Positions 51,335 through 61,032 of a stretch of 64,000 nucleotides of DNA are shown in pieces; within the stretch, counting starts at the first letter, position 1; every line of letters starts with the position of its first letter. The DNA lies in NCBI RefSeq assembly GCF_009805705.1, contig NZ_VSMB01000004.1, positions 248,001-312,000 on the forward strand, in the 5' to 3' direction. A program made the translations under genes and the position numbers. This DNA is from Ruania rhizosphaerae (GTDB lineage: Bacteria > Actinomycetota > Actinomycetes > Actinomycetales > Beutenbergiaceae). Under the pieces are notes generated by a model. It was not told the origin of the DNA, ran no database searches, and was given only the letters and a program-made list of their open reading frames with translations.

Positions 51335-51371
51335 TTGCCTGGTCAATGCGCCAGTCACTAGTGGAGGACCC

Positions 51372-52226
51372 ATGAAGCTCGCACGCCTCGGAGCACCCGG
51401 CCAGGAGATCCCGGTGCTGATCGACGAGTCCGGCACCGCATTCGACCTGCGTTCGGTCGTGCCCGACATCACCGGGGAGCACCTGGGGCCGGACTCGCTG
51501 GCGAAGATCCAGCAGGCCGCGGACGACGGCGCACTGCCGGCACTCGAGGGCTCTGCCGACCTGCGCACCGGCTCCCCGATCGCTCGTGCAGGTTCCATCC
51601 TGTGCATCGGCCAGAACTACGCCGCGCATGCGGCCGAATCGGGCGCCGAGCCGCCGGAGGTGCCGATCCTGTTCTTCAAGGCGGCGAACACGCTGACCGG
51701 TCCCAACGATCCGGTGGCGATCCCGCGGCGGGCCACCAAGACCGACTGGGAGGTGGAGTTGGGCATCGTGATCGGCACCCGCGCGCTCTACCTCGACTCC
51801 CCCGAGCAGGCACGTGAGCACATCGCCGGCTTCGTCACCGCCGACGATCTCTCCGAGCGCGACTTCCAGCTCGCCGAGTCCGGTGGTCAGTGGAGCAAGG
51901 GCAAGTGCGCGCCGGACTTCTCCCCGCTCGGCCCGTGGCTCGTCACCGCCGACGAGGTGGACCCGAAGAACCTGGCGCTGCGCAGCTGGGTGAACGGTGA
52001 GCCACGTCAGGATTCGTCCACGGCAGACATGATCTTCGACGTCGACCACATCGTGTGGCACCTGAGCCAGTACCTGGCGCTCGACCCGGGCGACGTCATC
52101 CTGACCGGCACCCCCCAGGGCGTGGCCCTCTCGGGCCGGTTCCCGTACCTGAGCGCCGGGGACGTGGTCGAGGTGGAGATCGAGGGCCTGGGACGTCAGC
52201 GCACCGTCATGGAGGCATCCCGATGA
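51372..52226 (+). CDS. fumarylacetoacetate hydrolase family enzyme (2,4-diketo-3-deoxy-L-fuconate hydrolase)
   Basis: The 284-aa protein has FAH-fold signatures: [13 protein letters not shown] near residue 80, [15 protein letters not shown], the metal-binding acidic block [11 protein letters not shown], and [15 protein letters not shown] near the C-terminus. In the oxidative L-fucose route it splits the diketo acid to pyruvate and L-lactate. The start follows GTGGAGGAC. Overlap of 4 bp with the next SDR gene indicates one operon. Confidence 0.87.
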   Translation: MKLARLGAPGQEIPVLIDESGTAFDLRSVVPDITGEHLGPDSLAKIQQAADDGALPALEGSADLRTGSPIARAGSILCIGQNYAAHAAESGAEPPEVPILFFKAANTLTGPNDPVAIPRRATKTDWEVELGIVIGTRALYLDSPEQAREHIAGFVTADDLSERDFQLAESGGQWSKGKCAPDFSPLGPWLVTADEVDPKNLALRSWVNGEPRQDSSTADMIFDVDHIVWHLSQYLALDPGDVILTGTPQGVALSGRFPYLSAGDVVEVEIEGLGRQRTVMEASR

Positions 52227-53005
52227 CGACGAACGGCGCCTTCGAGGGTCTGGTCGCCCTGGTCACGGGCGGGGCATCCGGGATCGGCGCAGCCGTCGCC
52301 TCACGTTTGCACTCCGACGGCGCCCGCGTGGTCGTCCTGGACCGGGACCTCCCCGAGGGCACCCCGGCGCCCGTCATGGGGCTGCCCGACGGCGTCCTGG
52401 GCGTGCGCGCGGACGTGACGGACAGCGCACAGGTGAGCTCCGCCGTCGAGCAGGTGGTGGCCACCTGCGGCGGGATCGACATCCTCGTCAACAACGCCGG
52501 GATCGGCGCTCAGGGCGACGTGGCCGGCAACGACGACGCCGAGTGGGCGCGGGTGCTGGACGTGAACGTGGTCGGGATCGCGCGGGTGAGCCGCGCCTGC
52601 CTGCCACACCTGCGCGCCTCCGCGCATGCGGCGATCGTGAACACCAGCTCGATCGCCGCTACCGCCGGGCTCCCGCAGCGAGCGCTGTACAGCGCATCCA
52701 AGGGGGCGGTGCTGGCCCTGACGCGGGCGATGGCCGCCGATCATGTGCGCGAGGGCATCCGGGTCAACTGCGTGAGTCCGGGCACCGCGGACACCCCGTG
52801 GATCGGCCGGCTGCTCGACGCCGCCGATGATCCCGAGGCCGAGCGAGCGGCGCTGCGGGCGAGGCAACCCCACGGCCGGCTGGTGGACCCGGTGGAGGTG
52901 GCGGACGCCGTCGCGTATCTGGCGAATCCGCACAGTCATTCAACAGTTGGGGTGAGCCTGGCCGTGGACGGCGGCATGCACGAGTTGCGGCTGCGGCCCC
53001 AATGA
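52223..53005 (+). CDS. SDR family dehydrogenase (2-keto-3-deoxy-L-fuconate 4-dehydrogenase)
   Basis: The 260-aa classical SDR has the cofactor loop TGGASGIG (residues 15-22), NNAG near 90-93, S143, Y156 and K160 (YSASK). By context it oxidises 2-keto-3-deoxy-L-fuconate to the 2,4-diketo acid, NAD-dependent. ATGA overlap with the preceding gene and with the next. Confidence 0.88.
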   Translation: MTTNGAFEGLVALVTGGASGIGAAVASRLHSDGARVVVLDRDLPEGTPAPVMGLPDGVLGVRADVTDSAQVSSAVEQVVATCGGIDILVNNAGIGAQGDVAGNDDAEWARVLDVNVVGIARVSRACLPHLRASAHAAIVNTSSIAATAGLPQRALYSASKGAVLALTRAMAADHVREGIRVNCVSPGTADTPWIGRLLDAADDPEAERAALRARQPHGRLVDPVEVADAVAYLANPHSHSTVGVSLAVDGGMHELRLRPQ

Positions 53006-53970
53006 CAGGCCCGACAGCAGGCCCAGTGATGCGCACGCGTGAGCTGGGCGGAGGTCTTGCGCTCACGGAGATCGGGTTCGGGGCGGCTGGCCTCGGCAAT
53101 CTGTACCAGGCGATCGACGACGAGACCTCGCAGCGGTGCGTGGACGCCGCCTGGGAGCTGGGGATCCGTTACTTCGACACGGCACCGCACTATGGGCTGG
53201 GACTGTCCGAACGTCGCCTCGGGGCGGGGCTGGCCGGGCGGCCGCGGGAGGAGTTCGTCGTCTCGACCAAGGTCGGGCGATTGCTCGCCCCCCGGGTCCC
53301 GCCGTTGCCGCAGGACGATGAGATGTTCGAGGTCCCGGGAGATCTGACCCGTGAGTGGGGTTTCGATCGTGACGCGGTGCGGCGCTCGCTGGATGCGAGC
53401 CTGGACCGCACCGGCTTGGGGTACATCGACATCGCGCTGGTGCACGACCCGGACGTCAGCGACGATCCGGATGCGCTCGACCAGGGCGTGCAGGCGTTGC
53501 TGGAGTTGCGCGAACAGGGCGTGGTGAAGGCAGTGGGCGTCGGTACCAATGACTCTGCGACCGCGGCGGTGGCACTGGAGCGGTACGACATCGACACCGT
53601 GATGCTCGCCGGCCGGTACACCCTGCTGCGCGATGACGACTTCGACCGGGTGCGGGATGCCGCGGGTGAGCGTCGCGTGGTGCTCGCGGGGGTGTTCAAC
53701 TCGGGAATCCTTGCGCGCCCGCAGGTTCCGGAGGTCGCCACCTTCGACTATGAGCCGGCCCCGACTGCCCTGCTGGACCGGGCCCGTGAGATCGCGGCGG
53801 TCGCTGCGCAGTACGGGGCGACGCTGCCGCAGCTGGCGGTCGAGTACCCGCTGCGGCAGGAGTGCGTGGCGTCGGTGGTGCTCGGGATGCAGACCGCGGT
53901 CGAGGTGCAGGAGAACGTGGCGCTGCGGTCGCGGCCGGAGTTCACGGCGTGGGGTGAGGCCGGGCTCTGA
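53002..53970 (+). CDS. aldo/keto reductase, probable L-fucose 1-dehydrogenase
   Basis: The 322-aa AKR-fold protein has the catalytic tetrad pattern D59 (RYFDTAPHYG), Y64, K90 (VVSTKVGRLL) and a histidine in IALVHDPD. It belongs to the D-threo-aldose/L-fucose dehydrogenase group and would oxidise L-fucose to L-fucono-lactone. It overlaps the SDR stop by 4 bp. An ATG at 53029 would give a shorter start. Last gene of the operon, followed by hairpins at 54099-54156. Confidence 0.87.
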   Translation: MTGPTAGPVMRTRELGGGLALTEIGFGAAGLGNLYQAIDDETSQRCVDAAWELGIRYFDTAPHYGLGLSERRLGAGLAGRPREEFVVSTKVGRLLAPRVPPLPQDDEMFEVPGDLTREWGFDRDAVRRSLDASLDRTGLGYIDIALVHDPDVSDDPDALDQGVQALLELREQGVVKAVGVGTNDSATAAVALERYDIDTVMLAGRYTLLRDDDFDRVRDAAGERRVVLAGVFNSGILARPQVPEVATFDYEPAPTALLDRAREIAAVAAQYGATLPQLAVEYPLRQECVASVVLGMQTAVEVQENVALRSRPEFTAWGEAGL

Positions 53971-54332
53971 GGGGTGTGCTGAACCAGAGGCACCGAGGCC
54001 GGGTCCGACCGGTGCGCCGGGCACCTGCACAGCACATCCCAGCACGGTCGCGTACCGCACGGTCCGGAACCTCATGGTCCGGCCAGGTACGCCCGCCGCC
54101 GCCTCAGAATTGAGGCGGGGTCGAGGTCAGGCAGGGGATGGGCCGACCTCGACCCCAGTGACGCCCCATTGCGCCGGTCTGAGCGGCGGGCGCCCGGACC
54201 TGCTGCCCATCGTGACGCCTCGGAGGCGCTGGTAGATCGCATCGTGATCACAACCCGGCAACGATTAGGTCACGGCCGCGCCTCGAACCCAGCGATTGGA
54301 CCGACCTACAGGGGGTCAATACGCTCTGAAGC
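53971..54332. other. 362-bp intergenic region with two stacked hairpins
   Basis: Two GC-rich stem-loops, 54099-54118 (8-bp arms CCGCCTCA/TGAGGCGG, 4-nt loop) and 54117-54156 (12-bp arms GGGGTCGAGGTC/GACCTCGACCCC), sit after the fucose operon and probably terminate it. The rest holds the promoter region of the GH42 gene. No TGCAA-type or TGANACGT-type site is seen here. Confidence 0.6.
54099..54156 (+). terminator. tandem terminator hairpins after the fucose operon
   Basis: Adjacent stem-loops (see intergenic region entry) about 130 bp after the aldo/keto reductase stop. The second has a 12-bp perfect stem. Confidence 0.65.
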
Positions 54333-56441
54333 ATGGCCGACGACGTCACCGCCCCGGAGACTCAACCCGAGTCTCAACCCGCTGCTGAACCCGCTGCTGA
54401 ATCCGAGCCCAAGCCGGCCACGCCACCGGCCCCCACGACCCCCGACTGGCCGATCGGGCTGCGCGCGCTCGGATTCGGTGGCGACTACAACCCGGAGCAG
54501 TGGCCGATGGAGGTGCGGCTCGAGGACATCGAGCTGATGCGCGAGGCCGGGGTCAACTTCGTCAGCCTGGCGATCTTCTCGTGGGCCACGATCGAGCCGC
54601 GCGAGGGTCGCTACGACTGGACCTGGCTGGACAACATCATGGACCGGCTGCAGGCGGCGGGCGTGAAGGTAGCGCTGGCCACGGCCACCGCCTCTCCGCC
54701 ACCGTGGTTGACGGCGAACCACCCGGAGATCCTGCCCCGCACCGCTGAGGGAGTCGTGCTGCATCAGGGTGGCCGGCAGTCCTACGCCCCCTCCTCCCCC
54801 GTCTACCGGGACTACGCGGTCAAGATGGCCACGGCGATCGCGGAGCGCTACGCCGAACATCCCGCGCTGGCGCTGTGGCACATCGACAACGAGATCGGCT
54901 GCCACGTGCCGCACGACTTCTCCGAGTCGGCTGAGCGGGCGTTCCGTACCTGGCTGCGGCGGCGCTACCGCACGATCGACCGGCTCAACGAGGCATGGGG
55001 CACGGCGTTCTGGTCCCAGCGCTACAGCGCGTTCAAGGATGTGCTACCTCCGCTGGCGGCGCCGACCTACGCGAACCCGACCCAGCAACTGGATTTCGCC
55101 CGTTTCTCCTCGGACACGCTGCTGGAGTACTACAAGAAGCTGCGTGACGCCGTCCGGCCGATCACCCCGCTCGTGCCCTCCACCACGAACTTCATGGTGA
55201 ACCTGAGCACGAAGTGGATGGACTACTACCGGTGGGCGCGTGAGGTGGATGTGGTGGCCACCGACCACTACACGATCGCCGACGACCCGGAGCGGGAGAT
55301 CGATCTCGCCCTGGCGGCCGACATGACCCGCGGAGTGGCCGGCGGCAAGCCGTGGATCTTGATGGAGCACTCCACCGGCGCCGTGAACTGGCAGCCGCGC
55401 AACCGCGCCAAGGGGCCCGGGGAGATGGTCCGCAACTCCCTGGCACATGTGGCGCGCGGCGCGGACTCGGTGATGTTCTTCCAGTGGCGCCAGTCCAAGG
55501 CGGGGGCGGAGAAGTTCCACTCGGCACTCGTTCCGCACGCCGGCCGGGAGTCGACCGGCTGGCGGGAGAGCGTGCGGCTGGGTGAGGCGCTCGGGACGCT
55601 GAGCGACGTCGTCGGGAGCCGGGTGCAGGCGCGGGTGGCGCTGCTGTTCGACTACCACGCATGGTGGGCGATCGAGCTTGACTCCCACCCCAGTGTGGAC
55701 GTGACCTACGGGGACAGGATCCGGGCGCTCTACCGCGAGTTCTGGTACCGGAACGTGACGGTGGACGTGGTGCATCCCAGCGCAGACCTGGACGGCTACG
55801 ACGTGGTACTCGTCCCCTCGCTGTACCTCGTGACAGACGAGCACGCCGCGGCGATCGCGGCGGCCGCCGAGCGCGGTGCGAGCGTGGTGATCACCTACTT
55901 CTCCGGCATCGTCGACGAGCGCGACCACGTCCGCCTCGGCGGCTACCCGGGTGCGTTCCGCGAGTTGCTCGGGGCGAGCTCGGATGAGTTCTTCCCGTTG
56001 CTCGAGGGCGAGAGCGTCACGCTGGACGATGGCACGACGGCGGACGTGTGGACCGAGCGGGTGGAGGTCACCACCGCTGAGGTGCTCCGGTCCTTCGCCG
56101 ACGGCCCCCTACCCGGTGGCCCTGCCGTGACGCGCAACGCAGTCGGCGAGGGTGCGGCCTGGTACGTGGCGACGCGGCAGGACGAGGCAGGAACCGCTGC
56201 GTTGGTCGAGCAGGTGCTGGCTGAGGCGGGGGTGGAGCACGTGGCTGCGGTGCCACGTGGGGTGGAGGTGGTGCGACGTGCCATGGAGTCCGGTGAGCGC
56301 TCCAGCTTCTTGTTCGTCCTCAACCACACCGACAGCGACGTGACCGTCCCGGCGTCTGGCACCGAGCTGTTCACGAGCACCGAGGTGGCCGGCGAGCTGC
56401 ACGTGCCCGCACACGGGTCCGCCGTGGTCGCCGAGCGCTGA
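54333..56441 (+). CDS. GH42 beta-galactosidase
   Basis: A 702-aa glycoside hydrolase family 42 enzyme that retains configuration at cleavage of terminal beta-galactosides. The catalytic acid/base is E187 (HIDNEIGC) and the nucleophile is E345 (ILMEHSTGAVNW). The (beta/alpha)8 barrel begins at GGDYNPEQWP (residue 49), followed by a trimerisation domain and a C-terminal beta domain. The first ~37 residues are a Pro/Glu/Ala-rich tail, unusual for the family. No signal peptide, so it is intracellular and acts on an imported oligosaccharide. LacI regulator follows. Confidence 0.93.
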   Translation: MADDVTAPETQPESQPAAEPAAESEPKPATPPAPTTPDWPIGLRALGFGGDYNPEQWPMEVRLEDIELMREAGVNFVSLAIFSWATIEPREGRYDWTWLDNIMDRLQAAGVKVALATATASPPPWLTANHPEILPRTAEGVVLHQGGRQSYAPSSPVYRDYAVKMATAIAERYAEHPALALWHIDNEIGCHVPHDFSESAERAFRTWLRRRYRTIDRLNEAWGTAFWSQRYSAFKDVLPPLAAPTYANPTQQLDFARFSSDTLLEYYKKLRDAVRPITPLVPSTTNFMVNLSTKWMDYYRWAREVDVVATDHYTIADDPEREIDLALAADMTRGVAGGKPWILMEHSTGAVNWQPRNRAKGPGEMVRNSLAHVARGADSVMFFQWRQSKAGAEKFHSALVPHAGRESTGWRESVRLGEALGTLSDVVGSRVQARVALLFDYHAWWAIELDSHPSVDVTYGDRIRALYREFWYRNVTVDVVHPSADLDGYDVVLVPSLYLVTDEHAAAIAAAAERGASVVITYFSGIVDERDHVRLGGYPGAFRELLGASSDEFFPLLEGESVTLDDGTTADVWTERVEVTTAEVLRSFADGPLPGGPAVTRNAVGEGAAWYVATRQDEAGTAALVEQVLAEAGVEHVAAVPRGVEVVRRAMESGERSSFLFVLNHTDSDVTVPASGTELFTSTEVAGELHVPAHGSAVVAER

Positions 56442-56550
56442 TCGGCAACCGTGTGGCCGGGTAGGCGCCATCCGTCGTCGGTAGCCAGCCAGTAGGTGCC
56501 ATCCGTCGTCGTTCGCGCAGTCGGTTGCCGACAGGCGATGGCACCTACTG
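56440..56550. repeat. nested hairpins and direct repeat between GH42 and lacI
   Basis: A 20-bp direct repeat with one mismatch (56461-56480 and 56492-56511) is followed by a long stem, 56490-56503 with 56537-56550 (14 bp), enclosing an inner stem GTCGG/CCGAC. The outer arms also pair with ATCGGCAACC near 56441. It probably terminates GH42 transcription or folds into alternative structures. Confidence 0.6.
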
Positions 56551-56580
56551 CGGCGGCACCATGCAGATGATCTCGCCACC

Positions 56581-56592
56581 TGAAACGTGCAA
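56581..56592. promoter_or_regulatory. partial TGAAACGT operator-like site upstream of lacI (second locus)
   Basis: TGAAACGTGCAA shares its left half with the palindromes at 60968 and 63282. It lies 39 bp before the LacI start and may mark autoregulation. Confidence 0.4.
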
Positions 56593-56630
56593 AGATGGAT
56601 CCCCCACGACCACGAACGGGATACCCACCG

Positions 56631-57683
56631 ATGCCACGACAGGGATCACGCGGGCCGGACGGCAACGCACGCCCGAACAGCCGCCACGTCGCGGCGCGTG
56701 CTGGTGTGTCTGTCGGCACCGTCTCGAACGTCCTGAATCGCCCTGACCTCGTCGCACCGGCCACACGCGAGAAGGTCGAGACCGTGATGCGGGAGATGGG
56801 CTTCGTGCGCAACGCCTCCGCGCGGCAGCTCCGGATGGGGCGGTCACAGACCGTGGGGCTGCTGGTGCTGGACATCGTCGGGCCGTACTTCACTGCGGTC
56901 GCCAAAGGTGTCGAGCAGCGGATGGCCGAGGCGGGTTTCGTCCTCATGCTGTGCAGTTCCGACCGGGATCCGCAGACGGAGGAGCGCCAGCTGGCCCAAC
57001 TGGAGGAACACGGTGTCAGCGGGATCCTGATCGCCCCGTCGACGACGAATCTCGCCCAGGTTGACGGCGTCCGCTCACGCGGTACGCCCGTCGTCCTGCT
57101 GGACCAGCCCAGCCCCGATGCGGGTCGCTGTTCAGTCGCGGTGGATGACATCAAGGGAGCGGTGACGGCTTCCCAGCACCTGCTGGATCTTGGACACCGG
57201 CGCATCGCCCTCATCAATGGACCAGAGCACATCCAGCAGGCCTCCGACCGGCGGGAAGGCCTGCGGCACGCCGTGGCGGCCGCCGGACTGGACGTCGCCG
57301 CCACCGTCGAGGAGGTCGTGGTACCGACGCTGGTTGCGAGCGAGGGGGAGGAAGCCGTCGACCGGTTGATGTCGCAGTCTCCTCCGCCGACGGCGATCAT
57401 GTGCGTGAACGACCTTGTTGCCCTGGGCGCGTTGCGCGGTTTGCACGCCCGTGGGCTCCGGGTCCCTGACGACGTTGCCCTGGTCGGATACGACGACGTC
57501 GAATTCGCCTCCGTCCTCGCCCCAGCGCTGACCTCGGTGCGGCGACCGAAGCACGAGTTCGGACGCCGGGCTGCGGAGTTGCTGCTGGAGGAGATCGACC
57601 CGGGCGAGGGTCATTCGCATCAGCAGGTGATGTTCCAACCGGAGCTGATCGTTCGGGGGTCGACCGGCGCCGTCCATGGTTGA
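56631..57683 (+). CDS. LacI family transcriptional regulator (second glycan locus)
   Basis: A 350-aa LacI/GalR repressor: HTH SRHVAARAGVSVGTVSNVLN, hinge ATREKVETVMREMGF, and an effector domain (VGLLVLDIVGPYF, LLDLGHRRIALI, DVALVGYDDVEFAS). The ATG at 56631 is chosen; one at 56595 is possible but lacks a ribosome site and abuts the operator-like sequence. It converges on the ABC importer operon. The TGANACGTNTCA palindromes near the importer and beta-helix genes are the plausible targets. Confidence 0.9.
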   Translation: MPRQGSRGPDGNARPNSRHVAARAGVSVGTVSNVLNRPDLVAPATREKVETVMREMGFVRNASARQLRMGRSQTVGLLVLDIVGPYFTAVAKGVEQRMAEAGFVLMLCSSDRDPQTEERQLAQLEEHGVSGILIAPSTTNLAQVDGVRSRGTPVVLLDQPSPDAGRCSVAVDDIKGAVTASQHLLDLGHRRIALINGPEHIQQASDRREGLRHAVAAAGLDVAATVEEVVVPTLVASEGEEAVDRLMSQSPPPTAIMCVNDLVALGALRGLHARGLRVPDDVALVGYDDVEFASVLAPALTSVRRPKHEFGRRAAELLLEEIDPGEGHSHQQVMFQPELIVRGSTGAVHG

Positions 57684-57735
57684 ACGGCGCCGGCGTCACC
57701 CGGGCGGCCGAATCGAATCCATTGATCTGCAGGGC

Positions 57736-58563
57736 CTACTCCTTCACGGCCCCTCCCAGGCCCTTGACGAACTGGTTCTGTGCAGCGAGGAAGACGATCA
57801 GCATGGGCAGGGTGGTGAGCAGGACGGCCATCATCACCGTGCTGATGGGTGTAATCGAATGCTCGCTCGTTGCCAAGGGAGCTAGGACGAGCGGCAGCAC
57901 TCGCATCTCTGAGGACCGGGCTGCGACCAGCGGCCACGCATACATGGTCCACGCGTTCAGCAACGAGATCGCCGCGTAGGCAGCGACGGCAGGGCGCGCC
58001 AACGGAGCGGCGATCCGCAGGAAGACCTGGCCCCAGTGCGCGCCGTCTACCCTGGCCGCTTCGACCATCTCGTCGGGAAGCGAGGTGAAGTACTGCCGGA
58101 AGAGGAAGGTGCCGAAGCCCGTCTGGGCGACGATCGGCAGCATCAGGCCGACGTAGGTGTTCAGCAGATCGAACTCCTTCACCACGAGAAACATCGGCAA
58201 CAACATCACGTGGGGAGGCACCAGCATGGCCGTGACGAAGAGGGTGAACATGGGCTTCGCCCCGCGGAACCGCAGCTTCGCCAGCGCAAAGCCGGCCGAA
58301 AGGCAGATCGCACCCTGTACCGTGACGACGACGATCGCGAACAGAGCCGAATTGACGAATGCCCGGGCACCGAGGATTTCGAACGCTGCGGTGACGTTGC
58401 TCAACTGCAGCGACTCTGGCCACCACGTGGGTGGGTAGGCAATGACCTCAGCAGGCGACTTGAATGCGCTCGTGACCATCCACAACAGGGGCGCTGCCAT
58501 GATGATCGCACCGATGATCACGGCCGTGTAGTGCGCTGCGCGGGCGCGCCGGTCGACAATCAT
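57736..58563 (-). CDS. sugar ABC importer permease, MalG-type (second importer)
   Basis: A 275-aa inner-membrane permease with six transmembrane segments (first AVIIGAIIMAAPLLWMV) and an EAA loop DEMVEAARVDGAHWGQVF. Its start overlaps the upstream permease stop by 4 bp (58560-58563). A longer frame up to 58995 lies inside that permease and is rejected. Last gene of the importer operon; the ATPase is absent. Confidence 0.9.
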   Translation of the reverse strand: MIVDRRARAAHYTAVIIGAIIMAAPLLWMVTSAFKSPAEVIAYPPTWWPESLQLSNVTAAFEILGARAFVNSALFAIVVVTVQGAICLSAGFALAKLRFRGAKPMFTLFVTAMLVPPHVMLLPMFLVVKEFDLLNTYVGLMLPIVAQTGFGTFLFRQYFTSLPDEMVEAARVDGAHWGQVFLRIAAPLARPAVAAYAAISLLNAWTMYAWPLVAARSSEMRVLPLVLAPLATSEHSITPISTVMMAVLLTTLPMLIVFLAAQNQFVKGLGGAVKE

Positions 58564-59537
58564 TCGTTCTCCTTCAGCTGCGGCCGGTAGACCAAGAACG
58601 TCAGCGCGGCGATGCATATGAACAGCACAGTCGCCAAGGCGCTGGCATACCCGATGTCGAACGACCGGAAGGCCGTCTCGTAGAGGTAGTAGATGAAGAC
58701 TTCGGTCGACCGCAGCGGACCGCCCTGGGTCATCACCGAGACGATGTCGAACGTCTGATACAGCACGTGCAGGGTGGTGACGACGCTGACGAAGAAGGTC
58801 TGTTGACGCACGCCGGGCCAGAGGATGTGGCGCGCGCGTGACCACGCGCCGGCACCATCCAGATGCGCGGCTTCGATTCGCTCGTGCGGGATCTGCTGCA
58901 GCGCAGCCAGGTAGAAGATGACCGCGGTCGGTATGTTGAGCCAGATCACCACGATTGCGACAGCTGCGGGCGCCCAGGTGGGACTGAACAGCCACTCAGG
59001 CCCTTCGATGCCCATCAAGCTGAGCGTGGTGTTGATCAACCCGTACGTGGGGTCGTAGAGGAAGCGCCACAGCACGGCCGATGCCACGAATGAGATGACG
59101 ATGGGCATGAAGTAGAGCGTGCGTACGACGCGCATCCAGCGGGTGGGCACGTTGACACCGATGGCGATGACGAACCCGAGGAACACGATCGGGATCGCTG
59201 TGGTGGCCATGAGGATGGCGGTGAGCCGAAGCGAAGTCAGTGCTCGCTCGTCGCCCAGGAAGCGGAGGTAGTTCTCCAGGCCCACCCATTTCGCATCGGA
59301 AGTGAGGTCCCACTCGAAGAAGCTCAGACCGAATGCGAGAAGTGCCGGCACGATCACGAAGACCGTGAAGACGGACAGGTTCGGGGCCAGCAGAATCGCC
59401 GCCCACAGACCACGTCTATCTCCCCGGTGCCCGGAGGAGCGCGTGGGCCGACCCCTCCCCGGCCGGTGGCCGGCACCAGAGTTCGGTGCCGGCACGGCCG
59501 AGGCATGGGACCTGCTCGATGAGGCAACGTCAGTCAT
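58560..59537 (-). CDS. sugar ABC importer permease, MalF-type (second importer)
   Basis: A 325-aa permease with a ~40-residue Ser/Pro/Arg-rich N-terminal tail, six transmembrane segments (AAILLAPNLSVFTVFVIVP first) and EAA loop IEAAHLDGAGAWSRAR. I use the ATG at 59537, whose ATGACTGA overlaps the binding-protein stop; an ATG five codons further upstream is also possible. Partner of the permease at 57736. Confidence 0.9.
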   Translation of the reverse strand: MTDVASSSRSHASAVPAPNSGAGHRPGRGRPTRSSGHRGDRRGLWAAILLAPNLSVFTVFVIVPALLAFGLSFFEWDLTSDAKWVGLENYLRFLGDERALTSLRLTAILMATTAIPIVFLGFVIAIGVNVPTRWMRVVRTLYFMPIVISFVASAVLWRFLYDPTYGLINTTLSLMGIEGPEWLFSPTWAPAAVAIVVIWLNIPTAVIFYLAALQQIPHERIEAAHLDGAGAWSRARHILWPGVRQQTFFVSVVTTLHVLYQTFDIVSVMTQGGPLRSTEVFIYYLYETAFRSFDIGYASALATVLFICIAALTFLVYRPQLKENE

Positions 59538-60900
59538 CGTTGAGGGCGTCATTCGCTTCGATGTTGGCCTGGGTGAAGGCGTCTTCGATGGAGGTGCCGT
59601 TGATCAGCACCTCGTCCATGGCCTGGATCACGACGTCACGCACCCCGGCCTGGTTGTTGAAGGGGATGTCCGGGTAGGACCCGCCGTCCTCGATCGCCTG
59701 CAGGTACGCGTCGTTGTTCTCCGGCGGCGCCGGCAGGTCACGCCAGATGGCGCTGTCGGCGAGTGACGTCAGCGGGGGCATGACGGCGTAGGTCTCGGCC
59801 AGCATGCCCATCCCACCGTCTTCGGAGTAGTACCAGCGCAGGTAGTCCTGAGCAGCTGCCAGGTTGTCGGTGGTGGCAGAGATCCCGATACCAGCTGAAC
59901 CGGCGCCGACGACGCGCTCTCCGTCGGTCGTCGGCCAGGTGACCACGCCCCAGTCGGCTGGGTCGGTCCCGAGCGAGTTCCGGATCGGCGGCACCTGCCC
60001 GCGGACGCCGGAGTACATCGCCTGGGTGCCGTTCAGGAACGGTGCCAAGTTGCCACCCTGGGTTGCTTGCACCGACGGCGGGATGAAGATGCCTTCCTGG
60101 ATGGGGTCGAGCCAGTAGTGCCAGGCCTGCATCGCCTCCGGGGAGTCGAGCTGTAGTGTGCCGTCTTCGGCGAGCAGCGCGCCACCGAACATGTTGATCT
60201 TTGAGACCCACTCCGCCGGCTGGTTGTAGTTGGCGCCGAACCCGTACTGCACCGTGCTCCCACCCTCGGTGATGGTGAGCTGTCGGGAGATCTCGAGGAG
60301 ATCCTCCCAGGTCCAGTCGTCGGTTGGGTAGGCCACTCCTGCTTCGTCGAAGAGCGCCTTGTTGTAGTAGATGACCTTCGCATCGGCGCTGCGGGGGAGG
60401 CCATGGATCTCACCATCGTTCTCGCCCCCGCGCACCTCATAGTTCGCGAGGAACGTCGGCGCGAACTCATCTGCGCTGAGCTCCGGATCGGTTCCGAGGA
60501 ACTCGGTGAGGTCCTGCGTGATGCCACTGTCGGCGAAGGTGTCGTTCGCCAGGTCGAAAGTGGCCACGACGTCGGGGAGGTCGTCTGCCATCTGCGACTG
60601 CAGCATGAGCTGGACGTACTCGGAGGCGGTCACGTACTCGTACTCGACCTCGAGGTTCGGGCGCGCCTCGTCGTATGCCTCGATGACCTGACCCTCGACA
60701 GGGTCCTGCCAGTCGAAGACCGAGATCGTCAACTCACCGGTGACCTCCTCGGGTGCGGGAACTTCGCCTGCCTCGGGCTCGTTCGAGCCCCCTTCGGCGT
60801 CGTTCCCACCACAGCCTGCCAAGCTCAGCGCGAGTGCTGCCGTGATTGCTGCCGTCGCTTTTCGTGGACCAGTGTGGCGACTTTGTCGAACGCTCTGCAT
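59530..60900 (-). CDS. sugar ABC importer solute-binding lipoprotein (second importer)
   Basis: A 456-aa binding protein. Signal peptide and lipobox SLAGC, lipidation at C30, then a Gly/Glu-rich linker and CUT1-type domain (LTISVFDWQDPVEG). ATG at 60900 follows AGAGGAG by 8 nt. First gene of the importer operon. A -10 box TATATT (60979-60984 on the complementary strand) with TTTACG 18 bp further upstream, followed by palindrome 60968-60979, gives repressor-controlled transcription. Confidence 0.92.
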   Translation of the reverse strand: MQSVRQSRHTGPRKATAAITAALALSLAGCGGNDAEGGSNEPEAGEVPAPEEVTGELTISVFDWQDPVEGQVIEAYDEARPNLEVEYEYVTASEYVQLMLQSQMADDLPDVVATFDLANDTFADSGITQDLTEFLGTDPELSADEFAPTFLANYEVRGGENDGEIHGLPRSADAKVIYYNKALFDEAGVAYPTDDWTWEDLLEISRQLTITEGGSTVQYGFGANYNQPAEWVSKINMFGGALLAEDGTLQLDSPEAMQAWHYWLDPIQEGIFIPPSVQATQGGNLAPFLNGTQAMYSGVRGQVPPIRNSLGTDPADWGVVTWPTTDGERVVGAGSAGIGISATTDNLAAAQDYLRWYYSEDGGMGMLAETYAVMPPLTSLADSAIWRDLPAPPENNDAYLQAIEDGGSYPDIPFNNQAGVRDVVIQAMDEVLINGTSIEDAFTQANIEANDALNDD

Positions 60901-60967
60901 GGATCTGGCTCCTCTCGGCGACCGTCGTCGGTCGCTCATGGTGTCCCCACATGTGAGGAACAGTACC

Positions 60968-60979
60968 TGATACGTTTCA
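60968..60979. promoter_or_regulatory. putative operator for the second LacI, at the importer promoter
   Basis: TGATACGTTTCA (reverse complement TGAAACGTATCA) is a CG-centred imperfect palindrome. It sits directly downstream of the -10 box TATATT (minus strand), about 68 bp before the binding-protein start. Confidence 0.7.
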
Positions 60980-61032
60980 ATATAGGATGCTCAACCCGGA
61001 CTCGTAAAGCCTGGGTCGAGCACCCGGATGGG

